Both the position numbers and the translations under genes were made by a program. Under the pieces are notes generated by a model. It saw only the letters and a list, made by a program, of their open reading frames with translations. It had not been told where the DNA came from and searched no databases. Shown here piece after piece: positions 9,558 through 20,020 of a stretch of DNA of 64,000 nt (position 1 is the first letter of the stretch; each line of letters opens with the position of its first letter). The stretch spans positions 248,001 to 312,000 of the forward strand of contig JADJYJ010000003.1 of assembly GCA_016719785.1 (NCBI GenBank), written 5' to 3'. This stretch comes from Candidatus Amarolinea dominans (GTDB taxonomy: Bacteria > Chloroflexota > Anaerolineae > SSC4 > Amarolineaceae).

Positions 9558-9944
9558 ATGAAAAAGATGTTCATTGTCTCGTTGTTGATCGTTGTGTTCA
9601 GCGTGACCGCGATGGCGGTCAGCGCCAAACCATCGGCGCCATTCTACGTGGTGACCATGGGCCGGCCATGCCTGCTGCCCGATGGCGCCGCACAACCGCA
9701 GCTAACAACGCAATCGAAGGTGCAGATCACCGATCCGGCCGTCAATATCATCCAGGTGGATTGCGTTGGCGTGTTGCCGCCCGGCGCAGTCCTCCCCCGG
9801 TTTCCGGTCAAGTTGAGCTACCAGGAAACCAAGATCCCCTGTGTCACTCAATACGCAGAGGATACCCTGTTCTCAGACGCGTATGTCGCCATCGTGCTGC
9901 CAAACGGCGCCGCTGAGATCAGTTGCGTGTTTCATGTCCACTAG
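9558..9944 (+). CDS. Small secreted cysteine-containing protein
   Basis: A 128-aa protein with GAAGGAG seven bases before the ATG. The signal peptide is textbook (MKKMFIVSLLIVVFSVTAMA, cut after VSA). The mature chain is about 105 aa with four cysteines, which would allow two disulfides outside the membrane. Segments include VTMGRPCLLPDG and SYQETKIPCVTQYAEDTLF. I do not recognise a family. The 108-bp repeat that also follows the gene at 16-390 starts six bases after the stop codon. A weak TGTATCG-type site and two palindromic repeats lie upstream. Confidence 0.8.
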   Translation: MKKMFIVSLLIVVFSVTAMAVSAKPSAPFYVVTMGRPCLLPDGAAQPQLTTQSKVQITDPAVNIIQVDCVGVLPPGAVLPRFPVKLSYQETKIPCVTQYAEDTLFSDAYVAIVLPNGAAEISCVFHVH

Positions 9945-9950
9945 CTGGGC

Positions 9951-10058
9951 GATGAACTTTTTCCATCGAGGGTAGGAAATGCCGACACGGATCGAGGGGT
10001 TGCTTGCCCATGCAGGCGGCCCCTTCCTATTTCAGCCTACCCGCGCCGTGAGCGTGGC
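9951..10058 (+). repeat. Dispersed repeat, copy 2 (first copy at 396-503)
   Basis: Nearly identical to 396-503. It begins just after a small secreted-protein gene and is followed within 130 bp by the portable promoter module, as in copy 1, but the sequence between the two repeats differs between loci. Confidence 0.8.
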
Positions 10059-10104
10059 GATCTTCAACCATCGCCCTATTTGGCCCCCTGTACCGATGGT
10101 TTTA

Positions 10105-10182
10105 CGCACCGCAAGGCGAGAATCCTGTTCATCCTGTCAATCCTGTCCAAGCTTGGCGCGCGGGGTTAGCAGTTACCATACT
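10105..10182 (+). repeat. Upstream part of the portable promoter module, copy 2
   Basis: Matches 556-632 and 20286-20362 with only a few changes around the AAGCTTGGCGCG segment. It contains the ATCCTGT array with 9-bp period and joins promoter copy C directly. Confidence 0.8.
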
Positions 10183-10240
10183 TGTATCGCTTTTGTATCG
10201 GTCAGGGGCTTGACACGCGGGCGCCTTTGGGGTTTACTTA
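10183..10240 (+). promoter_or_regulatory. TGTATCG direct-repeat promoter, copy C
   Basis: TGTATCG lies at 10183-10189 and 10194-10200, a consensus TTGACA at 10210-10215, a 17-bp spacer, and TTTACT at 10233-10238. It drives the repeat-rich secreted protein gene starting at 10324. Confidence 0.8.
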
Positions 10241-10323
10241 GCGCAGCCCCTGAGATTGTCCCTACCAACATCTGCCGTACGAACGGCAGATGCCGCGTCT
10301 GCGTTCCGCAAGGAGGTTTTAGT

Positions 10324-13103
10324 ATGAAGCGTTCAATGGTGTTTATGCTCGTGGCTGTGGTCGTTCTCGGGAGCGTCGGCCTCGCGAGCCATCTCCCAGT
10401 CAGTGCCGAGGCCAGCGTGCATGCGCTCTGGATCTTCTCCGATGAGGTCAGCACGCCGGCCGCGCGGGATACCCTTGTCCAGCGCAGCGCCGCGAGCGGG
10501 GTGACAGATCTCTATCTCAGCGTCTACCGCTCTGCCCTCAACAGCGCGGGACGCAGAATGTACCAGGACAGCGACATCGCGGACCTGATCGGCAAGGCTC
10601 ACCTCCACGGCCTTGCCGTCTGGGCGGCGTATGGAAATACCGATTGGCCGGCGATCGGGTGCAGCCCATCGTCCTGGCCTTTGCAGCGCATGGCCGAAGT
10701 TGTTGCCTACGACACCGCCAATCCCACGGCTCAGTTCGACGGCGTGATCCTCGATGTGGAGCCTCCGGAGCCGCAGAGCGAGGCTGCCTACCAGAGCCTC
10801 CTGACGCTCTACCAATGCACCCGCGCCTTCCTGCCCGGCAACCTGCAGCTCGCGACCGCCATCCGCTTCTTCTGGGACACGGCGGTGGCGTTCCCGGTGG
10901 GAGGGTCAGTCAAGCCGGTGTATCAGCACATCGCCGATCTCAACCTCGACCACATCGTGGTCATGGGCTACCGGGATTTCGCAGGGACAGCGGCCTGCGC
11001 GGAAGGCGACGGCCTCATCTGCCTCGACCAGGATGAGATCGCCTATGCGGACACGCTGCTCAGACCCAACCTCATTCTGGTGGGGCTTGAGACAGCGAAC
11101 TGCGCGCCCAGCGAGTGCGGCCCGGAAAAAGTGACCTTCTACGAAGAGGGACAAGCCGCGCTGAACAGCGAAGCGCAACTGGTCGCCACGCACTTTGGCG
11201 GGCACATCAGCTTTGGCGGATTCGCCATTCATCGCTACAACGCGTCCTACCTGTCCGGACTGCCTGCGTGGCCGACGGAAAACCCGCCTCCCCCGCAGGG
11301 TGTGATCGTCAAGCTGCTAGACAGCCAGGGGCACGGCCTGGCCGGCGCGTCGGCGCAGTATTACGACGCTGGCTGGCAGACCATCCCCGGCAGCACCGAT
11401 GCGAGTGGCACCCTGGTCACCGGTATCCCCACGACCAGGGGAAACCTCACCTTCCGCATGACTTACGCCCACGCATCCAAGGACATGGCCCAGAACGTGA
11501 CCAGCAACCCGATCGTCACCTTCCAGACGGCGAACGTCACCGTGGAGCTGCGCGACAGCGCGGGCAACCTGATGCCGGATGACACGGGGACGGTGCAGTA
11601 CTACGCGGGCGGCTGGCGTGACTTCGGCGCGACCGCGGGCGGGCAGGCCAGCAAAGAGCTGCTGCCGCTCACCTACAGCTTCAGCATGAACTACGCCTTT
11701 GCCCGTCAAGAGAAGGGCGGTCAAAACACCGCGACCAGTCCCACCGTCACCTTCCAGACCGCGCACGTCACCGTGGAGCTGCGCGACAGCGCGGGCAACC
11801 TCATGCCGGATGGTGCGGGCGCGGGCACGGTGCAGTATTACGCGGGCGGCTGGCGCACCTTCGGCACCACTGCGGGTGGGCAGGCCAGCAAAGAATTGCT
11901 GCCGCTCACCTACAGCTTCAGCATGAGCTACGCGTTTGCCCGCCAGGAGAAGGGCGGTCAAAACACCGCGACCAGTCCCACCGTCACCTTCCAGACCGCG
12001 CACGTCACCGTGGAACTGCGCGACAGCGCGGGCAACCTGATGCCGGATGACACGGGGACGGTGCAGTACTACGCGGGCGGCTGGCGCACCTTCGGCGCGA
12101 CCGCGGGTGGGCAGGCCAGCAAAGAGCTGCTGCCGCTCACCTACAGCTTCAGCATGAGCTACGCGTTTGCCCGCCAGGAGAAGGGCGGCCAAAACACCGC
12201 GGCCAGCCCCACCGTCACCTTCCAGACGGCGCACGTCACCGCGGAGCTGCGCGACAGCGCGGGCAACCTGATGCCGGATGACACGGGCACGGTGCAGTAC
12301 TACGCGGGCGGCTGGCGCACCTTCGGCACCACTGCGGGTGGGCAGGCCAGCAGGGAGCTGCTGCCGCTCACCTACAGCTTCAGCATGAGCTACGCGTTTG
12401 CCCGCCAGGAGAAGGGCGGCCAAAACATCGCGACCAGTCCCACCGTCACCTTCCAGACCGCGCACGTCACCGTGGAGCTGCGCGACAGCGCCGGTAATCT
12501 GATGCCAGATGGTGCGGGCACGGGCACAGTGCAGTACTACGCGGGCGGCTGGCGTGACTTCGGCGCGACCGCGGGCGGGCAGGCCAGCAAAGAGCTGCTG
12601 CCGCTCACCTACAGCTTCAGCATGAGCTACGCGTTTGCCCGCCAGGAGAAGGGCGGTCAAAACACCGCGGCCAGTCCCACCGTCACCTTCCAGACGGCGC
12701 ACGTCACCGTGGAGCTGCGCGACAGCGCGGGCAACCTGATGCCGGACGGGCGGGCGTGGGCACAGTGCAGTACTACGCGGGCGGCTGGCGCACCTTCGGC
12801 GCGACCGCGGGCGGGCAGGCCAGCAAAGAGCTGCTCCCGCTCACCTACAGCTTCAGCATGAGCTACGCGTTTGCCCGCCAGGAGAAGGGCGGTCAAAACA
12901 CCGCGACCAGTCCCACCGTCACCTTCCAGACGGGACTGGTGCATTCTGACAGCGGGTCTGCTATCCAGTATTATGCGGGCGGCTGGCGCAACTTTGCGCA
13001 GGATATGCAGCTTCTGCCCATGTCGTATCCGTTCCACTTCAACGATGGGAGCCCGAACCAGACGGTTCCGATTGCCGGGGGTAGCATGAATTCGATCCAC
13101 TAA
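10324..13103 (+). CDS. Secreted glycosidase-like protein with 77-79 aa tandem repeats (one frameshift)
   Basis: The start is the ATG at 10324, with AAGGAGG at 10310-10316 and the signal peptide MKRSMVFMLVAVVVLGSVG. The first ~320 residues look like a TIM-barrel glycosidase or chitinase-like domain: FDGVILDVEPPEP resembles the acidic strand-4 motif of GH18-type enzymes, and strands with LDHIVVMGYRDF and LILVGLETANC follow. The rest is eight repeats carrying VQYYAGGWRxFG and SYAFARQEKGG, six of them nearly identical. The main frame stops at 12861. A missing base near 12750 in repeat 7 explains this, and the last repeats continue in another frame to the stop at 13103. The repeats may bind carbohydrate or serve as a stalk; this and the catalytic activity are inferred. 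Confidence 0.8.
11533..12936 (+). repeat. Six near-identical 231/237-bp coding repeats
   Basis: Units begin at about 11533, 11764, 12001, 12232, 12463 and 12700. Unit length alternates between 231 and 237 bp according to whether two extra codons (GAGxG instead of DDTG) are present. Identity at DNA level is very high, including silent positions, which indicates recent duplication or gene conversion. More diverged units flank the array on both sides. Confidence 0.9.
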
Positions 13104-13213
13104 CAAACGACGCAAAGACTGCCGTGATTGACGGCCCGCACTTGCGCCCGAGCAGGTGCGGGTGAGCATTTGTTGCCATTGGTGCAGAAAACCCTTTTGT
13201 CGCGAGGCGCGCC

Positions 13214-16200
13214 ATGTCTCTTGTCATTGATTTCGACCTCCGCGTCATCAAGAACGCCCCAGGGTCCTACCGGGTAACCGCACAGGCGCCTGGCAGTGGT
13301 CTGGCCAGCGGTTCGCTGGATTGGGCCAGGTTAACAGCGGTTGAGTTCAGGGTGCAGCTCGAGCGGATGAGCGCATCCGATCAGGCGTTGCTGCGCGAGA
13401 TCGGTAATACACTCTTCGACACATTGTTTAGTGGTCAGGTACGCGAGCTTTTTCTGGGCGTCTACAGGCAACGAATCGAACCGGTCGAAGGAGCTGCGCT
13501 GCGCCTACGGCTCGACTTCGACGAAACTGCTCCCGAGATCGCCACGCTGCCGTGGGAATTACTGGCCTGGAACGACACTTACCTGGCGACGCAGGTCAAG
13601 ACGTTGGTGACCCGGCAGCTTCTGAGCCTGAACTACGGCAGCATGAAGTCGCTGGCCGTGCTGGGGGGGCTAAAAGCGCTCATCGTCATTCCGCATGGCT
13701 CAGGGCTGGCTACAGACGAGGAAGAGCGGACTATCACCCTGGCTCTGGAGAATGCTCGGCTGCCCTACGATCTGCTCACGGGCCGAGTTTCCATCCAGCG
13801 ATTGGATGATGCGCTATCGGCGTCTAGCTATCATATTTTGCATTTCATTGGTCACGGGTGCTTCGAGAGGGACATAGACACCACATCGCGGGGCCTGCTT
13901 CGTTTCAACGCGGCCGTGGCCCCTGCCGATGCACGGTACGATGAGGAATGGGTGGATGAGGTTCAGATGCAGTCGCTGCTTGGCAATCATGCAACCATCA
14001 AGCTGGTTGTCTTGAACGCATGCAAGGGCGCGGCTGTTGAGGGGCGGCGCAGCGGCCACGGTTTTATCGGCATGGCGCCGGCCATCTTGAGAGCCGGTAT
14101 TCCCGCGGTCGTCGCCATGCAGGATGTCGTGCGCGACGATATGGCACTGCAGTTCGCGGAGACCTTCTATCGGCGCCTGACAGTAGGCACATGGGCCGGG
14201 CAGGTAGATGCCGCGGCAACGCTGGCGCGCAACGCCTGTCATCTCAAGTTTCCCAATGATGCAGGCTTCTCCTCACCCGTGCTTTACCTGCGATCGGCCG
14301 ATGGCCGGATCTTCAATGCCGGCGACTCGCCATCTGACATCGGAACACCCGCCATCCAGGCTGTCTACAACGCCTCAGCGTTGCCCGATCTGCCCACCGA
14401 GCTGCGCACACAGACGTTGGCCAACCGGCGCAACGAGTTGGCTGACTTGCTGCGACACGTGCGCGCACACCGGGCAACGCTGGTCACCGGCATTGGCGGC
14501 ATCGGCAAGACAACCCTCGTGCGCGCTCTGCTGGAAATGGCCCCCGCCGAACTGCCGCCGCCGCTATGGCTGGACTTTTGCACGGAACCAGATGCGACAT
14601 TGGACAGCCTGCTGGCTAAGTTCGCGGCCTATCTGAACTGGCCTGCGCTGTTGGCCTATCGCACGGATCAACGACTGCCGGGCCAAGATGATCTGTTACG
14701 CCTGACCGGCCGCCTGTTCCAACTGCCTCCCTTGTGGCTCGTGTTTGATAATCTGGAAAGCCTCCTGGACGACGATGGTCATTTTCGTGACGCGGGCGTG
14801 GAGAATTTCTTTCAAACGCTGCTGGCGCGCCAGCACTCGGCCAGCCTGATCGCAACCAGCCGTGTGCCGCCGAAATTCCGCGATAGTCGAGCCTTGGGCG
14901 CTGGTCTGGACAAGTCGTCTCTTGAGCTGGCCGGCCTGGGCGTACCTGAAGGCGTTTCGCTGTTGCAGGAGTCTGGTCTGCAGGAAGACGCACGGGGAAT
15001 GCTGACGCGGGTCGTCGCGGACCTTGGCGGGCATCCTCTGGCGTTGCGTCTGTTGGCAAGCGAGGCGCAGACTTGGGGCTTGACCGAGCTTCTGGCAGAT
15101 GCTGGTCTATGGCATGGCAGCATTGCCTCGTTTGCGCGACGCCTGTTCGGTCGGCTACGCCCCGCTGAACAGGCATTCCTGACGCTTTTCTTTGTCTATC
15201 GCCGGCCGCAGCCGGTGGCGTTCCTGGTTACCCTGGCCGGCGGCCCCCAAGTGGGTCTCCCGGTCGTGCGCAGCCTGGTTGATCGGTCATTGCTCAACGG
15301 CCACGTGGCAGGCGTCACTCGCTTCTACCGTTTGCACCCATTGGCAAAGGAGTTGCTGGAAGTGGAAGTATATCCTGAAGCCCATCGCGCGGCCCATCTG
15401 GCCGCCTACGACCACTACCGTTCCTTGCGGCTCCCGCTGCAGGCCAGATGGCAGAGCCTGACCGATGTGACGTCACTGGTGGAGGCGCACTATCACGCCA
15501 TCGAAGCCGGAGAGATCGCCAAAGCAGCGGCTGTGTTATTCGATCATGCGTTGCCTGATTACCTGGAACGATGGGGCGCGCAAGACCTGCTAATCATGCT
15601 GAGCCGCCAAACCCTTGGTCAGGCGCCTGCTGGCATGCCCTACGTGCAATACCTGACGGATTTGGGCTATGCAAGGCTGACCACGGCTACACAAGACGCC
15701 TTGACGCAGGCGCAACTGCGCCGGTTGATCGGCAAATGCGCCAGGCTGCTGAACGACTACCCGCGCGCATTGGCTGCCTGCGAGGCAGGAATCGCTCTGC
15801 TGACGACGCCGGATGGCGAACGCGAACTGGCGCGCCTTCTGGCCGAGTCTGCCTTGACACTGTATCGCTTGGGGAATAACCGTGAGGCCGCTGCGCGATG
15901 CAAGCGCGCCCTGGCGCTCATTGCACGCGAGGCCGATGTTGAAAGCCGTATTGACGCAGCCGGTTTGCACAGGAACCTTGGCAGCGCGCTCTACGGTTTG
16001 GGATGCTTCGCGGATGCGTATGAGCAGCACCGACTTGCTTACAGCATCCATAGCGAGCTTGGACTCACCTATCGAGCCTATGAGGATTACGATCACATGG
16101 GCGTTGCTCAACGCAACTTGGGCAATTACGAAGAAGCAATCAAATATCACGAGGGGGCCTTGCAGCACTTCCAGGCCGCAGGGCAGCAGTCGGGCATCGC

Positions 16201-16597
16201 CGGCGCGAGCCTCAACCTGGGGGTTGCACTGCATGTTTTAGGGCGACTCGACGCGGCCGCTATTCATTACCAGGTCGCGCTGCAAACGTTCGGGGATCTC
16301 GGCAACGTTCTTGGCCTTGTCGCGAGTTGCTCGAACCTGGGCGAACTAAACCTCGATCGCGGGCAGCACGAGGATGCGTTGATGATGCTCAATCGGGCGC
16401 TGCGTGAGAGCGAGGCTGTGGGCGAGAAGGAATATCGGCCAGCAATCCTCGTTCTCTTGGGCCAGGCTCACGCGTTTCTGGGTCATGCCGCCTTGGCAAA
16501 GGACTGCCTGACCGAGGCAGTCAAATTGGCGGAGCAGACCGAGAACCGATCAGCGCTTGACACAGCGCAGGCGCTCTTAGCGAAATGGGTAAGTTGA
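13214..16597 (+). CDS. CHAT-protease / STAND NTPase / TPR protein
   Basis: An 1127-aa cytoplasmic protein with no signal peptide. Residues ~100-390 form a CHAT (caspase-like, clan CD) protease with both catalytic residues: His214 in HFIGHGCF and Cys270 in VVLNACKGA. An NB-ARC-type STAND ATPase follows, with P-loop GIGGIGKT at 426-433 and Walker B-like LWLVFDNLESLLDD. From ~780 to the end are TPR repeats (AYEQHRLAYSIHSELG, NYEEAIKYHEGALQHF, LASCSNLGELNLDRGQHEDAL). The architecture fits an ATP-dependent switch in which sensor repeats control a protease, as in STAND-type defence or cell-death proteins; the trigger and substrate are unknown. The next gene, 15 bases downstream, is also a clan CD peptidase, so the two are probably co-transcribed. 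Confidence 0.92.
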   Translation: MSLVIDFDLRVIKNAPGSYRVTAQAPGSGLASGSLDWARLTAVEFRVQLERMSASDQALLREIGNTLFDTLFSGQVRELFLGVYRQRIEPVEGAALRLRLDFDETAPEIATLPWELLAWNDTYLATQVKTLVTRQLLSLNYGSMKSLAVLGGLKALIVIPHGSGLATDEEERTITLALENARLPYDLLTGRVSIQRLDDALSASSYHILHFIGHGCFERDIDTTSRGLLRFNAAVAPADARYDEEWVDEVQMQSLLGNHATIKLVVLNACKGAAVEGRRSGHGFIGMAPAILRAGIPAVVAMQDVVRDDMALQFAETFYRRLTVGTWAGQVDAAATLARNACHLKFPNDAGFSSPVLYLRSADGRIFNAGDSPSDIGTPAIQAVYNASALPDLPTELRTQTLANRRNELADLLRHVRAHRATLVTGIGGIGKTTLVRALLEMAPAELPPPLWLDFCTEPDATLDSLLAKFAAYLNWPALLAYRTDQRLPGQDDLLRLTGRLFQLPPLWLVFDNLESLLDDDGHFRDAGVENFFQTLLARQHSASLIATSRVPPKFRDSRALGAGLDKSSLELAGLGVPEGVSLLQESGLQEDARGMLTRVVADLGGHPLALRLLASEAQTWGLTELLADAGLWHGSIASFARRLFGRLRPAEQAFLTLFFVYRRPQPVAFLVTLAGGPQVGLPVVRSLVDRSLLNGHVAGVTRFYRLHPLAKELLEVEVYPEAHRAAHLAAYDHYRSLRLPLQARWQSLTDVTSLVEAHYHAIEAGEIAKAAAVLFDHALPDYLERWGAQDLLIMLSRQTLGQAPAGMPYVQYLTDLGYARLTTATQDALTQAQLRRLIGKCARLLNDYPRALAACEAGIALLTTPDGERELARLLAESALTLYRLGNNREAAARCKRALALIAREADVESRIDAAGLHRNLGSALYGLGCFADAYEQHRLAYSIHSELGLTYRAYEDYDHMGVAQRNLGNYEEAIKYHEGALQHFQAAGQQSGIAGASLNLGVALHVLGRLDAAAIHYQVALQTFGDLGNVLGLVASCSNLGELNLDRGQHEDALMMLNRALRESEAVGEKEYRPAILVLLGQAHAFLGHAALAKDCLTEAVKLAEQTENRSALDTAQALLAKWVS

Positions 16598-16612
16598 TTT
16601 TTGGGAGGCACT

Positions 16613-19600
16613 ATGTCTAGGCAAGCACTCTTGAGTTTGATTGTCCTGCTGCTGGCTGCTGCTACGGCTGCGTCAGCCCCTACACTTGAATCGGGCATGG
16701 GCCGCTGGACCCCCGGGCATCAAGGAATGTATGGCGGCGATGTACAAGCGCTGGCCCTCTCTCCGGCTTTCGCCAACGATGCCACGATCTTCGCCGGCAC
16801 AGACGGGGCCGGCGTCTTTCGTTCTACGGACGGCGGCGGTTCCTGGCGCGAGATTAACACCGGCCTGTGGGCGCACGAGGTCAGATCGCTGGCGATTTCG
16901 CCGAACTATGCCAGCGACCAGACGATCTTCGCCGGCACGGGGGCCGTGGTTTTCAAGTCCACGAACGGCGGCGACACCTGGGCTGAAAGCGACGCCGGCA
17001 TCACTGATTGGTGCATCGAGGCGATCGCGCTCTCCCCTGACTACGCCAACGATCAGACGCTGTTCGCAGGCACGAATCAGGGCGGCGCCTTCAAGTCTAC
17101 TAACGGCGGCGCATCTTGGAACGCCGTTGTGAATGGCCTGACCGATCCCTGGGTGACTGCCCTGGCGATTTCACCTGACTATGCCGTGGATGCCACCCTC
17201 TATGCCGGCACCTTTAACGGGGGGCTTTTTCAGTCCACCGATGGGGGCAGCACCTGGCACGCCGCCAACAATGGACTGACCGATCTGACGGTACAAAGCC
17301 TGGCCATCTCGCCGAACTTCACCGCAGATCGCCGCGTGTTCGTGGGTACCTGGTATGGCGGTTTCCGATCTACCGACGGCGGTGTTTCGTGGCAGCCGAG
17401 CAACACTGGATTACCGACGACTTTGGTCAGCGAGTTGGCGATCTCACCCCGCTACGCAACCGACCAGACGATCTATGCAGGCACGCAGTGGAACGGCCTG
17501 TTCAAGTCCACGGATGGCGGCGGGTCGTGGAGCGCCGTCGGAAGCAATCTGTCGGGGCGCGCCGTGGCCTCCTTGGCGCTTTCGCCTGCTTATGAAAGCG
17601 ATGCGACAGCGTTTGCCGGGTTTTACTACGGCGTCGGCGTCTACAAGTCGGTCACGGGAGGCGCGTTCTGGAACCCGGCCTACAACGGCATCACTAACGT
17701 GGCGGTGCAGCAGTTGGCGGCTTCGCCGGACTTCGCCGCCGATGGGATCGTTTTTGCATCCACGCAAGACGGAAGAGCCTTTCGATCGAGTGACCGCGGC
17801 ATTTCCTGGCAAGTGACCACCGCAGGGCTTGAGAGTCAATCCGTCCAAGCCCTGGGCCTTTCACCCGCGTTCACCACCGATCACACCCTCTTCGCCGGCA
17901 TGGCATCGCAGGGTGTATTCCGGTCCACCGACGGGGCTGACACCTGGCACAGAACCGGATTGGGGGCGCTTGCTGTGCCTGCTTTGGCGATCTCCCCTGA
18001 TTTCGCCTCCGATCATACCCTGTTTGCCGGAAGTTGTTGTGGGGGCGTCTATCGCTCTACCGACGGCGGAGGCTCCTGGGCACAGGCCAACAACGGCTTG
18101 GCCGACCTGGAGATCAATGCGTTGGCCTTCGTGCCGGACGCTGTCGCGCCGCGCACCCTCTTCGCCGCTATGCATACCGGCGGTGTGGCCAGGTCCACCG
18201 ATGGCGGCGCTTCGTGGCAATCGTCAAACACGGGGCTGGGGACTCGCAGCGTGGATAGCCTGGCGATTTCACCAGGCTACAGCGCTGACCACTCCCTGTT
18301 TGCAGTCACCTATGATGCGTTGTTCAAGTCTACCGATGGCGGGGAAACCTGGGCACAAGCCGATAACAACATGGGGGTACCCGTGCGGACGGTGGCCTTT
18401 TCGCTAGATTATGCAGCCGATCACACCCTCTATATTGGCACCCGGTGGCGCGGCGTCCTCCGCTCGACCGATGGTGGAAGCTCGTGGACGGAATACAACG
18501 ATGGCCTGGAAGCCGTGGACATTCGCGTCTTGGCCTGGGGGCTTGCCTCGCCGCCCATCCTGTTCGCTGGCACACGCGACAGCGGCGTCTGGCAGACCAT
18601 CGTCAGCTCGGCGCCGACACCCATAGCCACAACGTCAACTCCCACCATCACGCCAACGCCGACTCATACACCGACTGCTACGGATACCCCCACCCGCACA
18701 CCAACGCCTACCCCCACCATCATGCCAATTCCTTGCAGCGCCCCCGTGTGGACCGTGTTGATCTATCTCAACGGCGATAACAACCTGGATTTCATGACGT
18801 TCGAGTTGTTCAACAAGTTGGAAGACGCCGCCGACAATCCTTGTATCCGAATCTTGGCGTTGTGGGATCGTAGCCAGGTCGGCGACACGGTCCGCTACCT
18901 GGTGCAGCCGGATACTGACCCCTACGTGCTTGCAACCTACACGGATAATGTCAATCGGTGGCCGCTCGGCGAACGAAACATGGGCGACCCACAGACCTTG
19001 GTCAACTTCGTGACTGACGCCCGCGCGACTTACAGCAGCACCTATACCTTTTTGGCCCTGGTAGATCACGGCAACGGCTGGTCACCCAGTATTCCGCCTG
19101 GCCCGCAAAACTGGATCCACGGCGGCATGAGCTTCGATGACTCCAGCGGCGGCGCCTACCTGTCTACCACGAGTCTCGCCAATGCACTGGGCGTCATCAC
19201 CAACAATAATGGCGCCCGACGGCCGATAGACCTGGTCTTCTTCGACGCCTGCCTGATGAGTATGGCAGAAAACCTCTACCCAATCCGCTCCTTTGTGAAC
19301 TACCTGATTGCTTCTGAGAACGAAACCTTCTCCAGCTACCCTTATGCCAACTACCTGACGGCGATGACGGCCGACATGCAGCCCAGGGAGTTGGCGATTC
19401 GCATGGTGGATCAATACCACGAATCGTTGGTCGGCTATCCACGCACTATGGCGGCCTACAATCTGGATGCCATGGGGTCGGTGGCCCACGCGGTAGATGT
19501 CCTGGCACGCGCCCTAAACGAGGCCGTGGGCGCCTACCGCTACCAGATCATGACGAGTTTTGTCTCCTCGCAGCGGTTTGACTCTAACGTGGACTTAAGG

Positions 19601-20011
19601 CTGACGGATACCGATGGCTACGTTGATGCCTATGACTTTGCACGGTTGGTCAAGCAGAACGTTCCGAGCGACACGGTGCAAGCCGCCGCACAAGGCGTCA
19701 TGGACGCCATCAGCGCGCAGCTCATGATGCACGAACGCCATGCCAGCGGGTTTTACAACGGCGCATACTGGGACTTGGAGGAGGCACATGGCCTGTCCAT
19801 CTACTTGCCGCTAGGCCGAAACGAATGGCTGTTCGATTACTATAACGCCACTGAGCTCACCTTTGCCGCCGATACCGCATGGGATGAGTTCATCCGAACG
19901 ATGATTGCGGCCGCGCAACCGCCGAGGACCACGCCAGAACCCTTGGATCCCAATTACCGACCTGGCCCACTTTTGGTAAGATGGACGTATCTGCCGTTGT
20001 TGAAGAAGTAA
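16613..20011 (+). CDS. Secreted beta-propeller protein with C-terminal clostripain (C11) peptidase
   Basis: The start is the ATG at 16613, with GGGAGG at 16603-16608; an in-frame TTG at 16601 is less likely. A signal peptide (ALLSLIVLLLAAATAASA) precedes 13 BNR/Asp-box blades (STDGGxSW and variants) spanning residues ~20-660, like the photosystem-stability or sortilin propellers. A Pro/Thr linker (TPTPTHTPTATDTPT) leads to a clostripain-family cysteine peptidase: WTVLIYLNGDNNLD, His819 in VDHGNGW and Cys880 in FFDACLMSM. The protein ends in WTYLPLLKK, a C-terminal motif shared with two adhesins in this window. It should act outside the cell, with the propeller probably serving target binding. 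It is co-oriented and closely spaced with the CHAT-STAND gene. Confidence 0.92.
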   Translation: MSRQALLSLIVLLLAAATAASAPTLESGMGRWTPGHQGMYGGDVQALALSPAFANDATIFAGTDGAGVFRSTDGGGSWREINTGLWAHEVRSLAISPNYASDQTIFAGTGAVVFKSTNGGDTWAESDAGITDWCIEAIALSPDYANDQTLFAGTNQGGAFKSTNGGASWNAVVNGLTDPWVTALAISPDYAVDATLYAGTFNGGLFQSTDGGSTWHAANNGLTDLTVQSLAISPNFTADRRVFVGTWYGGFRSTDGGVSWQPSNTGLPTTLVSELAISPRYATDQTIYAGTQWNGLFKSTDGGGSWSAVGSNLSGRAVASLALSPAYESDATAFAGFYYGVGVYKSVTGGAFWNPAYNGITNVAVQQLAASPDFAADGIVFASTQDGRAFRSSDRGISWQVTTAGLESQSVQALGLSPAFTTDHTLFAGMASQGVFRSTDGADTWHRTGLGALAVPALAISPDFASDHTLFAGSCCGGVYRSTDGGGSWAQANNGLADLEINALAFVPDAVAPRTLFAAMHTGGVARSTDGGASWQSSNTGLGTRSVDSLAISPGYSADHSLFAVTYDALFKSTDGGETWAQADNNMGVPVRTVAFSLDYAADHTLYIGTRWRGVLRSTDGGSSWTEYNDGLEAVDIRVLAWGLASPPILFAGTRDSGVWQTIVSSAPTPIATTSTPTITPTPTHTPTATDTPTRTPTPTPTIMPIPCSAPVWTVLIYLNGDNNLDFMTFELFNKLEDAADNPCIRILALWDRSQVGDTVRYLVQPDTDPYVLATYTDNVNRWPLGERNMGDPQTLVNFVTDARATYSSTYTFLALVDHGNGWSPSIPPGPQNWIHGGMSFDDSSGGAYLSTTSLANALGVITNNNGARRPIDLVFFDACLMSMAENLYPIRSFVNYLIASENETFSSYPYANYLTAMTADMQPRELAIRMVDQYHESLVGYPRTMAAYNLDAMGSVAHAVDVLARALNEAVGAYRYQIMTSFVSSQRFDSNVDLRLTDTDGYVDAYDFARLVKQNVPSDTVQAAAQGVMDAISAQLMMHERHASGFYNGAYWDLEEAHGLSIYLPLGRNEWLFDYYNATELTFAADTAWDEFIRTMIAAAQPPRTTPEPLDPNYRPGPLLVRWTYLPLLKK

Positions 20012-20020
20012 GGTGACTAT

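Noticed and set aside
11317..12702. Long minus-strand frame across the 77-79 aa repeat array.
   Set aside because: It is a repetitive shadow of the sense-strand repeats without a start signal.
13214..20011. A direct proteolytic cascade in which the CHAT protease cleaves the clostripain protein.
   Set aside because: One protein is cytoplasmic and the other has a signal peptide, so they would meet only before export or after lysis; the sequence gives no cleavage-site evidence.
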